From positions 360,648 to 424,647 of the forward strand of contig NZ_WUTT01000001.1 in the NCBI RefSeq assembly GCF_009902005.1: 64,000 nt of DNA, read 5' to 3'. A program made the translations under genes and the position numbers. Shown here in pieces: positions 43,034-52,473 of this stretch. The DNA is from Halomonas alimentaria (lineage in GTDB: Bacteria; Pseudomonadota; Gammaproteobacteria; Pseudomonadales; Halomonadaceae). A model generated the notes under the pieces. The model saw only the letters and a program-made list of their open reading frames with translations, was not told the DNA's origin and ran no database searches. Every line of letters begins with the position of its first letter. The stretch's first letter is position 1.

Positions 43034-44251
43034 TCAGTCCCGGAGCTTTTCCAGCACCAGGCAGGCGTTGGTGCCGCCGAAGCCGAAGCTGTTGGAGAGC
43101 ACGCGCTCGATCTTCACCCCGTCGCGACGCTGGGCCACGATATCGAAGCCGTCGGCCTGCTCGTCGAGGGTCTCGATATTGGCCGAGGCGGCGATGAAGT
43201 CGTTCTCCATCATCAGCAGCGAGTAGATCGCTTCCTGCACGCCGGTGGCGCCCAGGGAGTGGCCGGTCAGCGACTTGGTGGAGCTCATCGCCGGAGTGGT
43301 ATCGCCGAATACCTCGCGGATCGCCTTGAGCTCGGCTACATCGCCTACCGGCGTCGAGGTGCCGTGGGTGTTGATGTAGTCGATCTTGCCGTCCACGGTG
43401 GCCATGGCCTGGCGCATGCAGCGCATCGCGCCCTCGCCCGAGGGGGCGACCATGTCGTGGCCGTCGGAAGTGGCGCCGTAGCCGGTCACCTCGGCGTAGA
43501 TCTTGGCGCCGCGGGCCCGGGCGTGCTCCAGCTCCTCGAGCACCAGCATGCCGCCACCGCCGGCGATGACGAAGCCGTCGCGGGCCTGGTCATAGGGGCG
43601 CGAGGCCTTGTCCGGGGTATCGTTGTAGTGGGTGGAGAGGGCGCCCATGGCGTCGAACAGGCAGGAGAGGGTCCAGTGCTCCTCCTCGCCGCCACCGGCG
43701 AAGACCACGTCCTGCTTGCCCATCTGGATCTGCTCCACGGCGTTACCGATGCAGTGCGCCGAGGTGGCGCAGGCCGAGGAGATCGAGTAGTTCACGCCCT
43801 TGATCTTGAATGGCGTGGCCAGGCAGGCGGAGACGGTACTGCCCATGGTGCGGGTGACCCGGTAGGGTCCCACGCGGCGCAGCCCCTTCTCGCGCATCAC
43901 GTCGGCGGCCTCCACCTGATTGGCGCTGGAGGCGCCACCAGAGCCTGCAATCAGGCCGGTGCGCTCGTTGGAGACCATCTCCGGGGCCAGGCCCGAGTCC
44001 TCGATGGCCTGGGCCATGCTGACATAGGCGTAGGCCGCGGCGTCGCCCATGAAGCGGCGCAGCTTGCGGTCGACCAGGGCGTCGAGGTCGATATCGACCA
44101 CGCCGGCCACCTGGCTGCGGAAGCCCCGCTCGGCGTACTCCTCCTTGAAGCGAATGCCGGAGCGCCCTTCCTTGAGCGCCTCTAGAACCTGCTGTCGGTC
44201 GTTGCCCAGGCAGGAGACGATGCCCAGGCCGGTGACTACCACTCGTCGCAT
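43034..44251 (-). CDS. fabB: beta-ketoacyl-ACP synthase I
   Basis: FabB elongates unsaturated acyl-ACPs and is needed for unsaturated fatty acid synthesis. The 405-residue protein has the catalytic triad Cys161 ([11 protein letters not shown]), His296 ([11 protein letters not shown]) and His331 ([10 protein letters not shown]). [20 protein letters not shown] is the canonical start; a longer in-frame extension overlapping fabA was rejected. Only 13 bases separate it from fabA upstream, forming the usual fabAB operon. Confidence 0.97.
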   Translation of the reverse strand: MRRVVVTGLGIVSCLGNDRQQVLEALKEGRSGIRFKEEYAERGFRSQVAGVVDIDLDALVDRKLRRFMGDAAAYAYVSMAQAIEDSGLAPEMVSNERTGLIAGSGGASSANQVEAADVMREKGLRRVGPYRVTRTMGSTVSACLATPFKIKGVNYSISSACATSAHCIGNAVEQIQMGKQDVVFAGGGEEEHWTLSCLFDAMGALSTHYNDTPDKASRPYDQARDGFVIAGGGGMLVLEELEHARARGAKIYAEVTGYGATSDGHDMVAPSGEGAMRCMRQAMATVDGKIDYINTHGTSTPVGDVAELKAIREVFGDTTPAMSSTKSLTGHSLGATGVQEAIYSLLMMENDFIAASANIETLDEQADGFDIVAQRRDGVKIERVLSNSFGFGGTNACLVLEKLRD

Positions 44252-44264
44252 GGAAGCCTCCTGG

Positions 44265-44780
44265 TCAGAAGTTCGCGGTGGAGGTGAACAGGCCGACGCG
44301 AAGGTCGTTGGCCTGGTAGATGTCGCGGCCATCGACGGCAACGGTGCCGTCGGCCATGCCGAGTATCAGGCGCCGGGTGATGATGCGCTTGATATTGATA
44401 CGGTAGGTGACCTTCGAGGCGTCCGGCAGGATCTGGCCGGTGAACTTCACCTCGCCACAGCCCAGGGCACGGCCCCGGCCGGGATGGCCGAGCCAGCCCA
44501 GGTAGAAGCCCACCAGCTGCCACATGGCATCCAGGCCCAGGCAGCCGGGCATCACCGGGTCGCCGGGGAAGTGGCAGTCGAAGAACCACAGCTCGGGGGT
44601 GATATCGAGCTCGGCGAGCAGCTCGCCCTTGCCGTGCTCACCGCCCTCCTCGGTGATGGAGGTGATGCGGTCGAGCATCAGCATGTTGGGGGCCGGCAGC
44701 TGGGCATTGCCGGGGCCGAACAGCTCGCCTCGCGAGCAGGCCAGCAGTTCATCGCGGTCGAAGGAGTGTTGCTTGATCAC
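44265..44780 (-). CDS. fabA: 3-hydroxydecanoyl-ACP dehydratase/isomerase
   Basis: FabA dehydrates 3-hydroxydecanoyl-ACP and isomerises the double bond, committing carbon to unsaturated fatty acids. The 171-residue protein carries His70 in [11 protein letters not shown] and Asp84 in GLDAMWQ. It starts with GTG ([20 protein letters not shown]). The 96-base region upstream (44781-44876) should hold the promoter; no clear FadR or FabR operator was recognised. Confidence 0.97.
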   Translation of the reverse strand: MIKQHSFDRDELLACSRGELFGPGNAQLPAPNMLMLDRITSITEEGGEHGKGELLAELDITPELWFFDCHFPGDPVMPGCLGLDAMWQLVGFYLGWLGHPGRGRALGCGEVKFTGQILPDASKVTYRINIKRIITRRLILGMADGTVAVDGRDIYQANDLRVGLFTSTANF

Positions 44781-44876
44781 TGAGTCTTTCCGAGAGTCGA
44801 ATGTTGTTAGTGGCCTAGTCTACTGTCCGTGCAGGGGGAATGCACGCCAGCTGGCAGTGTCCAGGCCTTCATGACC

Positions 44877-45401
44877 TCAGCGTTGGTAGGGGAGGCGGCC
44901 GCTCAGGCGTCGGCATAGCCACAGGCAGAGGCCGGCCCAGACCAGCGCCTGGGCCGGCAGCAGCCAGGGGGCGAGGGTCACGCCGGCGAGCGCCGCGCCG
45001 GCGTAGTAGGAGGCCGGGCCACTGATGGCGCCACCCAGGGCGGCGAGCCAGGGGCGTGACCAGAGCCATGCCAGGGAGTGGTGCAGCAGGGTAGCGAACA
45101 GTGGCCACAGCAGCCATAGCCAGGGCGGCAGCAGTCCCAGGGCGAGGGTGTCGGTGTGGAATTGAAAGCCGCCGGCCAGGGTCAGGCCGCCGTCCACTGC
45201 CAGGCCCAGCAGCGCAAAACCGACGAGCCAGCGCCACTCGCCTGGCCAGGCCTGCCAGCGCAGGTGGGCGGCAAGAATCAGGCCGGCCGCGGCGGCGCCC
45301 ACCAGGCTGCCGCCCAGCACGCAGGCCAGCCAGCCCGCCTCGAAGGCGAGCAGGTTGGCCACCAGGCGCGGCGTCGAGCGCCGTCGATCCGCCTCAGGCA
45401 T
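44877..45401 (-). CDS. DUF2878 family membrane protein
   Basis: A 174-residue hydrophobic protein with four to five likely membrane helices (for example LLAFEAGWLACVLGGSLVGA, then WWRWLVGF-like and LPPWLWLLWPLFATLLHHSL segments). It is the last gene of the nine-gene operon and overlaps the cfa stop by 8 bp (ATGCCTGA). I recall DUF2878 as a regular companion of cfa and DUF1365 genes in gammaproteobacteria. Its role is unknown; membrane-lipid handling is a guess from context. Confidence 0.75.
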   Translation of the reverse strand: MPEADRRRSTPRLVANLLAFEAGWLACVLGGSLVGAAAAGLILAAHLRWQAWPGEWRWLVGFALLGLAVDGGLTLAGGFQFHTDTLALGLLPPWLWLLWPLFATLLHHSLAWLWSRPWLAALGGAISGPASYYAGAALAGVTLAPWLLPAQALVWAGLCLWLCRRLSGRLPYQR

Positions 45402-46665
45402 TGCCGGTGAGCGTCGCGGGGCGGGCGCCGGGCTTGGCCAGCAACAGGTGGCAGGTGCCGATGGTGCGCTCCAGGAAGCCCCCCTCGCAGTAGCAGAGAT
45501 AGTATCGCCACATGCGGATGAAGCGTTCGTCGTAGCCCAGGTTGCGCACCCTCTCCAGGCTGGCCTCGAAACGCTGGCGCCACTCGCGCAGGGTGCGAGC
45601 GTAGTGCGGGCCGATCTCGTCGAGGGCCAGCACATTGAGCGAGGTGCTTCGGGTCAGGCCACGCAGGATGGCGTGATGGGAGGGCAGGAAGCCGCCCGGG
45701 AAGATATGGCGCTTGATGAAGTCCATCTCGCGCTTGGCGGCCTCGAAGCGCTGGTCGCGGATGGTGATCGCCTGCAGCATCGCCAGGCCGTCGTCGGTGA
45801 GCAGCCGGTCCAGGGTGGCGAGATAGGTCTCCAGATACTGATGGCCCACCGCCTCGATCATCTCCACGGAGATCAGTCGGTCGTAGCGCCCCTCCAGCTC
45901 GCGGTAGTCCTGCTTGAGCAGGGTGATGCGCTCGCCCAGGCCCTCCTCCTCGATGCGCTGCGCGGTATGGGCGTACTGTTCATCGGAGATGGTGGTGGTG
46001 GTGACCCGACAGCCGCGGGTCTTCGCCGCGTGGATGGCGAGTCCGCCCCAGCCGGTGCCGATCTCCAGCAGGTGGTGTTCGGCGCGCACGTCGAGCCGCT
46101 CGAGCATGATGTCCAGCTTGAAGGTGGAGGCCTCCTCCAGGCTCGCCTCGGGGTAGGGGAAGACGGCGCTGGAGTACATGCGGTGGTCGCGGTCCAGGAA
46201 GGTGGCAAACAGCTCGTTGCCGATATCGTAGTGAGCCGAGATGTTGCGCCGCGACCCCGAGAGGCTGTTGCGTTGCAGGCGGTAGAGGGCTGCCAGCAGC
46301 CAGCGACCCAGGCGGGCGGTGCCGGTCTCGATCTCGCCGTTGACCCGCTCCAGGTTGGCGGCGAACAGCCGCACCAGGGCGACCAGGTCATCGGCATCCC
46401 AGTCACCGTCCATGTAGGACTCCGCCGCCCCCACGGTGCCGCCCAGCGCCAGGCGTTTCCACGCCCGGCTGTCGCGCACCACCAGGGTGACCGTGAGTGG
46501 CCCGCCCTTGCCCAGGCGGTGCCGGCGGTGCCCCTCGATCAGGGTGACCGTGCCGCCCTCCAGGCGGTCCAGCTCGGCCAGCAGGCGCGGGCGTAGCCAG
46601 CGGGTCAGGCGGTCGGCATCGTCCGTCAGGGGACGGGGGGCGGTGGCTGAGCGCAGCGTGTTCAC
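45394..46665 (-). CDS. cyclopropane-fatty-acyl-phospholipid synthase family methyltransferase
   Basis: A 423-residue S-adenosylmethionine-dependent enzyme that methylates or cyclopropanates double bonds of membrane phospholipid acyl chains. A Cfa N-terminal lipid-binding domain (residues 1-130) precedes the Rossmann methyltransferase with EIGTGWGG at 201-208 and VEMIEAVGHQY. It begins with GTG after AGGAGAG. It lies in an operon with photolyase and oxidases, so the product may be a modified lipid other than plain cyclopropane, such as a methylated or furan fatty acid. That is inference from context. Confidence 0.88.
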   Translation of the reverse strand: MNTLRSATAPRPLTDDADRLTRWLRPRLLAELDRLEGGTVTLIEGHRRHRLGKGGPLTVTLVVRDSRAWKRLALGGTVGAAESYMDGDWDADDLVALVRLFAANLERVNGEIETGTARLGRWLLAALYRLQRNSLSGSRRNISAHYDIGNELFATFLDRDHRMYSSAVFPYPEASLEEASTFKLDIMLERLDVRAEHHLLEIGTGWGGLAIHAAKTRGCRVTTTTISDEQYAHTAQRIEEEGLGERITLLKQDYRELEGRYDRLISVEMIEAVGHQYLETYLATLDRLLTDDGLAMLQAITIRDQRFEAAKREMDFIKRHIFPGGFLPSHHAILRGLTRSTSLNVLALDEIGPHYARTLREWRQRFEASLERVRNLGYDERFIRMWRYYLCYCEGGFLERTIGTCHLLLAKPGARPATLTGNA

Positions 46666-46676
46666 GTCGGTCTCTC

Positions 46677-47441
46677 CTACGAACGGTCGGCGTCGGCGCC
46701 GGGATGGTCATGGATCGGCACGCGCTTGGCCCACAGGCGCAGCGCCTCGAAATGGATGCCGGCCAGGGTCTTGGCGCTCATCCACGGCTGGCGGGCCAGG
46801 GTGCCCAGCAACACGCGACGGGTAGCGGGACTGGCCGTCAGGGTCAGGGTGGCATCGAAGTGGCATTCGCCCTCGCGCCAGTTCTCCATATGCATCAGCA
46901 GGCGCTCGCCGGGGGTGTTGAAGCGCCAGCGGTAGATCATGTCCATGGGATTGAAGGGCGAGACGTGCATCGCCTTGGCGAACTCGGCCCCGTGGGAGTG
47001 GCGGGCCGGGTCCACCGCGCAGGCGTAGCGGGTGCGCTCCCCCCAGGGCGTGTTGCTCACCTCACCCAGCACCGCGCGCAGCGCGCCCGCGGCGTCGAAG
47101 GCGTAGTAGAGCGAGATGGGATTGAAGCCCAGGCCCAGGGTGCGCAGCTGGGTCAGCAGGCAGATGCGGCCGTCGGGGGCGTCGCCCAGCTGCCGCACGA
47201 GCTCCTCGCGCACCGCCTGCTTCAATGGCCGGTTGTGGGGAGCCAGGTAGTCCTCGCGACGGAAGCGCGCCAGCGCGGGGCGCCGGGCACTGAAACCGGG
47301 TACCCCGTCGAACAGTTCAGGCAGCTCGTCGAGGTCGAGCCAGGCCATCCACACCCCATAGCTGAAGGCGTGCTCGCGCGGCAGGAAGCGGCGATGGCGC
47401 AGTTCTCCGCGGTAGATGCGTGAGCGGGGCGTGGCGATCAT
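46677..47441 (-). CDS. DUF1365 family protein
   Basis: A 254-residue soluble protein with the DUF1365 pattern: IYRGELRHRRFLPREHAFSY at the start, LGFNPISLYYAFDAAGAL near residue 125 and HVSPFNPMDMIYRWRFNTPG near 190. No biochemical role is established for the family to my knowledge. It is almost always beside an FAD amine oxidase-like gene and cfa, as here. The start overlaps the stop of the upstream gene in ATGA. Confidence 0.88.
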   Translation of the reverse strand: MIATPRSRIYRGELRHRRFLPREHAFSYGVWMAWLDLDELPELFDGVPGFSARRPALARFRREDYLAPHNRPLKQAVREELVRQLGDAPDGRICLLTQLRTLGLGFNPISLYYAFDAAGALRAVLGEVSNTPWGERTRYACAVDPARHSHGAEFAKAMHVSPFNPMDMIYRWRFNTPGERLLMHMENWREGECHFDATLTLTASPATRRVLLGTLARQPWMSAKTLAGIHFEALRLWAKRVPIHDHPGADADRS

Positions 47442-48826
47442 GCGTGCTCGGCCTCCCTTGCCACCGGGCTCAGCAACTCCGCGACTCCCTCGGGCCCCGC
47501 CTCGTCACCACCCAGGGCATGGGCCACGCGCAGGGCGCTCCAGACGCCGTCCTCGTGGAAGCCGTTGCGCCAGTAGGCGCCGCAGTAGTGAGTGCGAAAG
47601 GCGGCGCCGGAGATCTCGGCGTGGCGCGCCTTGGCCGCCTCGCCGGCCAGGGTGAACTGGGGGTGGGCGTAGGTGAAGCGGCCCAGCACCTTCTCCGGCG
47701 CGATGGCGTCGCTGTCATTGAGCGTGACGCAGAAGGTGTGGGGCGCCTCCAGGCGCTGCAGGATGTTCATGTCGTAGGTCACCGAGACCCTGGCCGCCTC
47801 GTCGCGGCCGTCGAGGCGGTAGTTCCAGCTCGCCCAGGCGCGAGGCCGCCGCGGCAGCAGGCGGGTGTCGGTATGCAACACCACCTCGTTGTCCTGGTAG
47901 GGCAGGGCGCCGAGGATCTCGTGCTCGGCGGGGCTCGGGTCCTCCAGCAGCGCCAGCGCCTGGTCGGCGTGGCAGGCCAGCACCACCTCGTCGAAGTGCT
48001 CCACGCCGAGGTCGCTGCGCAGCGCCACGCCGTCGGCCAGCCGGCGGATGCCGCGCACCGGTGTCGACAGGCGGATGCGGCTCGCATAGGGCGCGGTGAG
48101 CAGCGGAATATAACTGCGCGAACCGCCGACCAGGGTGTGCCACTGGGGCCTGTCGTTGACCGAAAGCAGGCCGTGGTGGCGGAAGAAGCGCACGAAGAAC
48201 TGCAGCGGGAAGTCGCGCAGGTCGCTCAGGCTCGCCGACCAGATCGCCGCCCCCATGGGCAGCAGGTAGCGGCGCTGGAAGGCCTCGCCGAAGGCGTTGC
48301 TCTCGAGCCACTCACCCAGCGTCATGGCGGGGTCGAGCGTGCCGTCATCCATGGCCCGTATCGCCTCGCGATTGAAGCGCAGGATCTCGCGCAGCAGGCC
48401 GTAGAAGCTGGGGCGCAACAGGTTGCGGCGCTGGGCGAACAGGCTGGTCAGGGTATGGCCGTTGTACTCGAAGTCTCGGCTCGTCTCGTGTACCGAGAAG
48501 CTCATCTCGGTGGGCTGGGTGAGTACTCCGAGGCGCTGCATCAGCCGCTGGAAGTGCGGATAGGTCCAGTCGTTGAAGACGATGAAGCCGGTATCGATGG
48601 CGTAGTGGCGACCCTCGAGCTCCACATCCACGGTGGCGGTATGGCCACCCAGGCGGGTATCAGCCTCGAACAGCGTCACCTCATGTCGACCCGACAGGTA
48701 CCAGGCGGCGGCCATGCCGGCGATGCCGCTGCCGACCACGGCAACGCGCCGCTTGGACATGGTGGCCTGCCGGCTATCCATGGCGATACGCTGGCGGGCC
48801 ATGGCATGGGGAGAGCGAGCATTCAT
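47438..48826 (-). CDS. FAD-dependent amine oxidase-like protein
   Basis: A 462-residue flavoprotein of the amine oxidase/protoporphyrinogen oxidase fold. The dinucleotide motif VAVVGSGIAGMAAAWYLSG is followed by TLFEADTRLGGHTATV; a C-terminal FAD contact resembles GAYWRNGFHEDGVWSALRVA. The substrate is unknown; context points to acyl lipids rather than amines. The ATG at 48826 overlaps the SDR stop (ATGA); a Met 22 codons later (MSKRRVAVVG) is the alternative start. It is coupled to DUF1365 downstream. Confidence 0.85.
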   Translation of the reverse strand: MNARSPHAMARQRIAMDSRQATMSKRRVAVVGSGIAGMAAAWYLSGRHEVTLFEADTRLGGHTATVDVELEGRHYAIDTGFIVFNDWTYPHFQRLMQRLGVLTQPTEMSFSVHETSRDFEYNGHTLTSLFAQRRNLLRPSFYGLLREILRFNREAIRAMDDGTLDPAMTLGEWLESNAFGEAFQRRYLLPMGAAIWSASLSDLRDFPLQFFVRFFRHHGLLSVNDRPQWHTLVGGSRSYIPLLTAPYASRIRLSTPVRGIRRLADGVALRSDLGVEHFDEVVLACHADQALALLEDPSPAEHEILGALPYQDNEVVLHTDTRLLPRRPRAWASWNYRLDGRDEAARVSVTYDMNILQRLEAPHTFCVTLNDSDAIAPEKVLGRFTYAHPQFTLAGEAAKARHAEISGAAFRTHYCGAYWRNGFHEDGVWSALRVAHALGGDEAGPEGVAELLSPVAREAEHA

Positions 48827-49608
48827 GGGCGGGTCTCTGTGGCGGTCTCGGGCCGCGCCAGGCGCCGCCCCAGTCGATAGCGCAGGGGAGCGGGCAGGAT
48901 GCCCGCCAGCTTGACCAGCAGGGTGAAGCGGCGCGGGAAGTGGATGTCCAGGCGGTGCCGGGCCAGGCCCGCGAGGATCGCTTCAGCGGCCTGGTCGACC
49001 TCGATCCGCATCGGCATGGCGAAGTCGTTGCGGTCGGTGAGCGGAGTCCTGACGAAGCCGGGATGGATCACGCTGACGTCGATCCCCTCGGCGTCCAGGT
49101 CCAGGCGCAGCGCTTCCAGGAAGTGGCTCAACGCGGCCTTGGAGGCGCCGTAGGCCTCGGACCGGGGCAGCGGCAGGTAGGCTGCGGCACTTGAGGTGGC
49201 GGCGAGCAGCGGCCGGCCCCCCTGGGTCCGGGCGCGGCGCAGCAGCGGCAGGGCGGTATCGATGCAGTGGATCGCCCCATGGAAGTTGGCGGCGAAGACC
49301 CGCTCCACCAGGTCGGTGTCGAAGTCGCGGGCGTCGAGGTACTCGCAGGTGCCGGCGTTGAGGATCACCAGGTCGAGTCCGCCGAAGGCCGCCTCGAGTT
49401 GCTGGCCCGCATTGCGCACCGCGGCACGGTCGGTGACGTCCAGGGGCAGCGCCAGGGCGTTGTCGTGGCCGGCGGCCAGTTCGTCGAGGGCCGCCGCGTC
49501 GCGTCCGCTGAGCGCCACACGGTCGCCGCGGGCCAGCAGGCGTTCGGCCAGGGCGCGGCCGATGCCCGAGGTGGCGCCGGTGAGCCAGATGCGCTGGGGG
49601 TCGGACAT
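48823..49608 (-). CDS. short-chain dehydrogenase/reductase
   Basis: A 261-residue classical SDR: GATSGIG cofactor motif near residue 10, NAG near 85, active-site Ser in AATSSAAAY and YGASKAALS near 155. It would use NAD(P)H to reduce or oxidise a carbonyl or hydroxyl; the substrate is unknown. The C-terminal part after 225 (FTLLVKLAGILPAPLRYRLG) is hydrophobic and may attach to the membrane. GGAGG precedes the ATG. Confidence 0.88.
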   Translation of the reverse strand: MSDPQRIWLTGATSGIGRALAERLLARGDRVALSGRDAAALDELAAGHDNALALPLDVTDRAAVRNAGQQLEAAFGGLDLVILNAGTCEYLDARDFDTDLVERVFAANFHGAIHCIDTALPLLRRARTQGGRPLLAATSSAAAYLPLPRSEAYGASKAALSHFLEALRLDLDAEGIDVSVIHPGFVRTPLTDRNDFAMPMRIEVDQAAEAILAGLARHRLDIHFPRRFTLLVKLAGILPAPLRYRLGRRLARPETATETRP

Positions 49609-49650
49609 GGAGCCTCCGGGTGGTGGTTGCCGCGCCCGAGGCCGCTGCCT

Positions 49651-50091
49651 TCAGGCGTCGAGTTGGCGCTTGATCAGTCGTATGGTGCCGCCCAACAGGG
49701 GCAGCCGTTCGTAGAGCAGGGCGCCGGCATCGAAGTAGTCGCGATGGCGGGCGATCCGGCCGCTGCCGTCCTCCGCGAAGGTGAGGTGAGAACACCCCTC
49801 CACCGCGATTGCACGCCCCTTGTCCAGCCGGGGATGCTCCAGGTGCATGGTCCAGGTGGCGAAGGCTTCCCTACCGCTACGTTGCCGCTCGTGGAAGTCG
49901 AATCGGCACGATGTAACGTTTCTGTACAAGGTGGCGAAGTAGCGTTCCAGCGACTCCGCGCCCTCGATACGGTGCAGCGGATCCTGAAAGACGACATCTG
50001 GAGTATAGAACTCGTAGAGCCTTTCTGTACAGCTCTTGTCGAGCTTATTGAAGAAACTGCAGAAGGCTTCCAGCTGGGCATCGTCCGACAT
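49651..50091 (-). CDS. NTF2-like (SnoaL/ketosteroid isomerase fold) protein
   Basis: A 146-residue protein with the NTF2-like cone fold pattern: FYTPDVVFQDPLHRIEGAES near residue 28 and a C-terminal sheet (CSHLTFAEDGSGRIARHRDY). Members range from isomerases to non-catalytic lipid-binding modules. It sits between photolyase and SDR genes. Start MSDDAQLEAF at 50091 was chosen because the longer in-frame extension overlaps phrB. The gene contains two TGTA sites 11 bp apart (49912-49928). Confidence 0.8.
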   Translation of the reverse strand: MSDDAQLEAFCSFFNKLDKSCTERLYEFYTPDVVFQDPLHRIEGAESLERYFATLYRNVTSCRFDFHERQRSGREAFATWTMHLEHPRLDKGRAIAVEGCSHLTFAEDGSGRIARHRDYFDAGALLYERLPLLGGTIRLIKRQLDA

Positions 50092-50113
50092 GGCATCTCT
50101 CCGCGGGGTGGTG

Positions 50114-51529
50114 TCAGTCGGCCTTGAGGGCCTTGAAGGCATCCAGGGCCCGGGCCCGTGCCGCCTTGTGATCGACGATGGGGGGCGGATAGCCGCTGCT
50201 TCCCAGCAGGTCCCGGGGCGGAGCGTGGCGCGCCTTGGCGGGCAGCGCGGCGAGTTCCGGCAGCCACTCGGCGATGAAGCGGCCCTCGGGGTCGAAGCGC
50301 TGAGACTGGGTGGTGGGGTTGAAGATGCGGAAGTAGGGAGCCGCATCGGTTCCGGTGGAAGCGGCCCACTGCCAGCCACCGTTGTTGGCGCAGAACTCGC
50401 CATCCACCAGGTGGCGCAGGAAGAAAGCCTCGCCGCGGCGCCAGTCGACCAGCAGGTGCTTCGAGAGGAACATGGCGGTGATCATGCGCAGGCGATTGTG
50501 CATCCAGCCGGTAGCGACGAGCTGACGCATGGCGGCATCGACGACGGGATAGCCGGTGCGCCCCTCGCACCAGGCGGCGAAGCCCGACTCGTCGTCGCGC
50601 CAGGCCAGCGCCTCGGTATGGCGCTGGAAGGGGCGGTGGCGGCAGACCCGCGGGAAGCCCACCGCCACATGGCGGTAGAACTCCCGCCACACCAGTTCGT
50701 TGACCCAGGCGGCCAGGCCCGCATCGCCCTCGCCCAGGCTGCCGTCATTCTCGGCAAGCACCGCCTGCAGGCACTGGCGGTGGGAGATCATGCCCAGCGC
50801 CAGGTAGGGAGAGAGTTCGCTGGTACCGCGGATGGCGGGGAAGTCGCGCTGGCTGGCGTAATGGCGGCCACGGAAGCGCAGGAAGCGTTCCAGGCGGTCG
50901 GCGGCCGGCGCCTCTCCGGCGGGCCACTGGCGGCCATCGATGGGGGTGTCGGCGAGTTCGGGCAGTGCGGGCAGCGGGTCGCTCTCGATACCGGTGGGTG
51001 CCTGGGGGACAGGGGTGTCGCTGAGCGCCAGGCGCTCGGCGTCGAGGCGGCGGTGCCAGGCTCGGGAGAAGGGGGTGAAGACACCGTAGTAGTCCCCCTT
51101 GCCGGTAAGCAGTTCCCCCGGCGCAAAGGCCACGGCGTCGTGATGGCCATGGGCCTCGAGTCCCGCCGCCTGGAGGGCCTCGATCACCGCGGCGTCCCGG
51201 GCGAGTTCGTCCACCGGGTACTCGCGGTTGAAGTGCAGCCCGCTGGCGCCGGTCTCCCGGGCGATGGCCAACAGCGTCTCGGGGGCCTCGGCGAAGTCGT
51301 CGATATCGCGGTGCAGCAGCGGGATATTGAGCCCCTCTAGGTCCTCCTTCAGGGCGGCCACGCCCCGGGCGCGGAAGTCGAGCTGATTGGCGCCGTGGCC
51401 GTGGCGCTGCCAGTGGGGCAGGGCGCGTAGATACACCGCCACTACCGGGCCGCGCCGGGACGCCGCTGCCAGGGCGCGGTTGTCATGCAGGCGCAAGTCG
51501 CTGCGAAACCACATCAGGGTCGGCGTCAT
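50114..51529 (-). CDS. phrB: deoxyribodipyrimidine photo-lyase
   Basis: This flavoenzyme uses blue light to split cyclobutane pyrimidine dimers. The 471-residue protein has the N-terminal antenna domain (MTPTLMWFRSDLRLHDNRAL) and the FAD domain with SELSPYLALGMISHRQC, NELVWREFYRHV, the catalytic region GRTGYPVVDAAMRQLVATGW and WMHNRLRM. It fits class I CPD photolyases. Its place in an operon with a B12-fold regulator suggests light- or stress-dependent expression. Confidence 0.94.
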   Translation of the reverse strand: MTPTLMWFRSDLRLHDNRALAAASRRGPVVAVYLRALPHWQRHGHGANQLDFRARGVAALKEDLEGLNIPLLHRDIDDFAEAPETLLAIARETGASGLHFNREYPVDELARDAAVIEALQAAGLEAHGHHDAVAFAPGELLTGKGDYYGVFTPFSRAWHRRLDAERLALSDTPVPQAPTGIESDPLPALPELADTPIDGRQWPAGEAPAADRLERFLRFRGRHYASQRDFPAIRGTSELSPYLALGMISHRQCLQAVLAENDGSLGEGDAGLAAWVNELVWREFYRHVAVGFPRVCRHRPFQRHTEALAWRDDESGFAAWCEGRTGYPVVDAAMRQLVATGWMHNRLRMITAMFLSKHLLVDWRRGEAFFLRHLVDGEFCANNGGWQWAASTGTDAAPYFRIFNPTTQSQRFDPEGRFIAEWLPELAALPAKARHAPPRDLLGSSGYPPPIVDHKAARARALDAFKALKAD

Positions 51530-51552
51530 GGTCGCTCCGTCAGTCGTCCTTG

Positions 51553-52473
51553 TCAGGCAATGGGAAGCAGGGTCTGCAGCCGGGTGATCGCTTCGCCGAG
51601 GTCATCTCCCAGCACCGCCACACCGCTGTCGTCGAGGTCGGCCTGTCGAATGCGTGCCACCGGGCCACACAGCCCGAGGGGGACCGCCAGCTGTTCCGCC
51701 AGACGCGGCAACTGGCGGCGGATCAGGTCGGTGCGCCCGGCATGGCTGCCGGCCAGCAGAACGCCGCTGGCGCTCAGGCGCTCCACCGCCAGGGGCAGTT
51801 CGCCCAGCGGTGGCGCGACGTCGAGCAGCCGCACGTTCAGGCCACGGTCGCCGGCCACCAGCGCGGCCAGCAGCAGCCACAGGGTACCGGGGTCGTCGGG
51901 CAGCGGCATGGCCAACAGGGTGGGCCCCTCGACGAGGGCATTGCCGTGATAGAGGCGCATGCCGATGCGCGTGCGCAGGAAGGACTCCAGGGTGCGGCGC
52001 TGCAGCTCGTCACCCAGCCGCTCGCCCCAGCGTTCCTCCAGCTCGCGTATTGCCGGCGCCCACAGCTCGACCACGCAGGTGGTCACCGGATAGAGCGCCA
52101 GCGACTCGGCATAGAGGGTCTCGAGTCGCGTGATATCCAGTGCCTCCACGGCGACGACCAGGCGGCTGCGCTGTGCGGGCCAGTCGCCTGGGGCGGGGGG
52201 CGCTGCCTCGGGCTCGGCGATGTCGGGACGGTCGAGCAGCTCACGTACCTGACTCACCGGCACCCCGCGGTTGAGCCACTGCAGGATCTGCTCCACCCGC
52301 TCGATATCCTCGCGAGCATAGAGGCGATGCCCCTTGGGTGTGCGGCGTGGCTTGATCAGCCCGTAACGGCGCTCCCAGGCGCGCAGGGTCACGGAATTGA
52401 CGCCGGTGAGGCGCGACACCTCTCGAATGGGGTAGAGCGGAGTCTCGCCGCCGTGCTGGGTCGGCTCAGTCAT
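51553..52473 (-). CDS. MerR-family regulator with B12-binding-like domain (MlrA/LitR/CarH type)
   Basis: A 306-residue protein. The MerR winged helix spans 13-82 (YPIREVSRLTGVNSVTLRAW, then KPRRTPKGHRLY). The rest matches the helical and Rossmann domains of CarH/LitR light sensors. In those, adenosylcobalamin contacts are a WX9EH motif and a lower axial His. Here W149 is followed by Arg-Arg at 159-160 in place of Glu-His, and PDDPG at 192-196 stands where the axial His is expected. So it probably does not bind B12, like E. coli MlrA. Its likely operator is the divergent region upstream (53598-53616). Confidence 0.87.
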   Translation of the reverse strand: MTEPTQHGGETPLYPIREVSRLTGVNSVTLRAWERRYGLIKPRRTPKGHRLYAREDIERVEQILQWLNRGVPVSQVRELLDRPDIAEPEAAPPAPGDWPAQRSRLVVAVEALDITRLETLYAESLALYPVTTCVVELWAPAIRELEERWGERLGDELQRRTLESFLRTRIGMRLYHGNALVEGPTLLAMPLPDDPGTLWLLLAALVAGDRGLNVRLLDVAPPLGELPLAVERLSASGVLLAGSHAGRTDLIRRQLPRLAEQLAVPLGLCGPVARIRQADLDDSGVAVLGDDLGEAITRLQTLLPIA

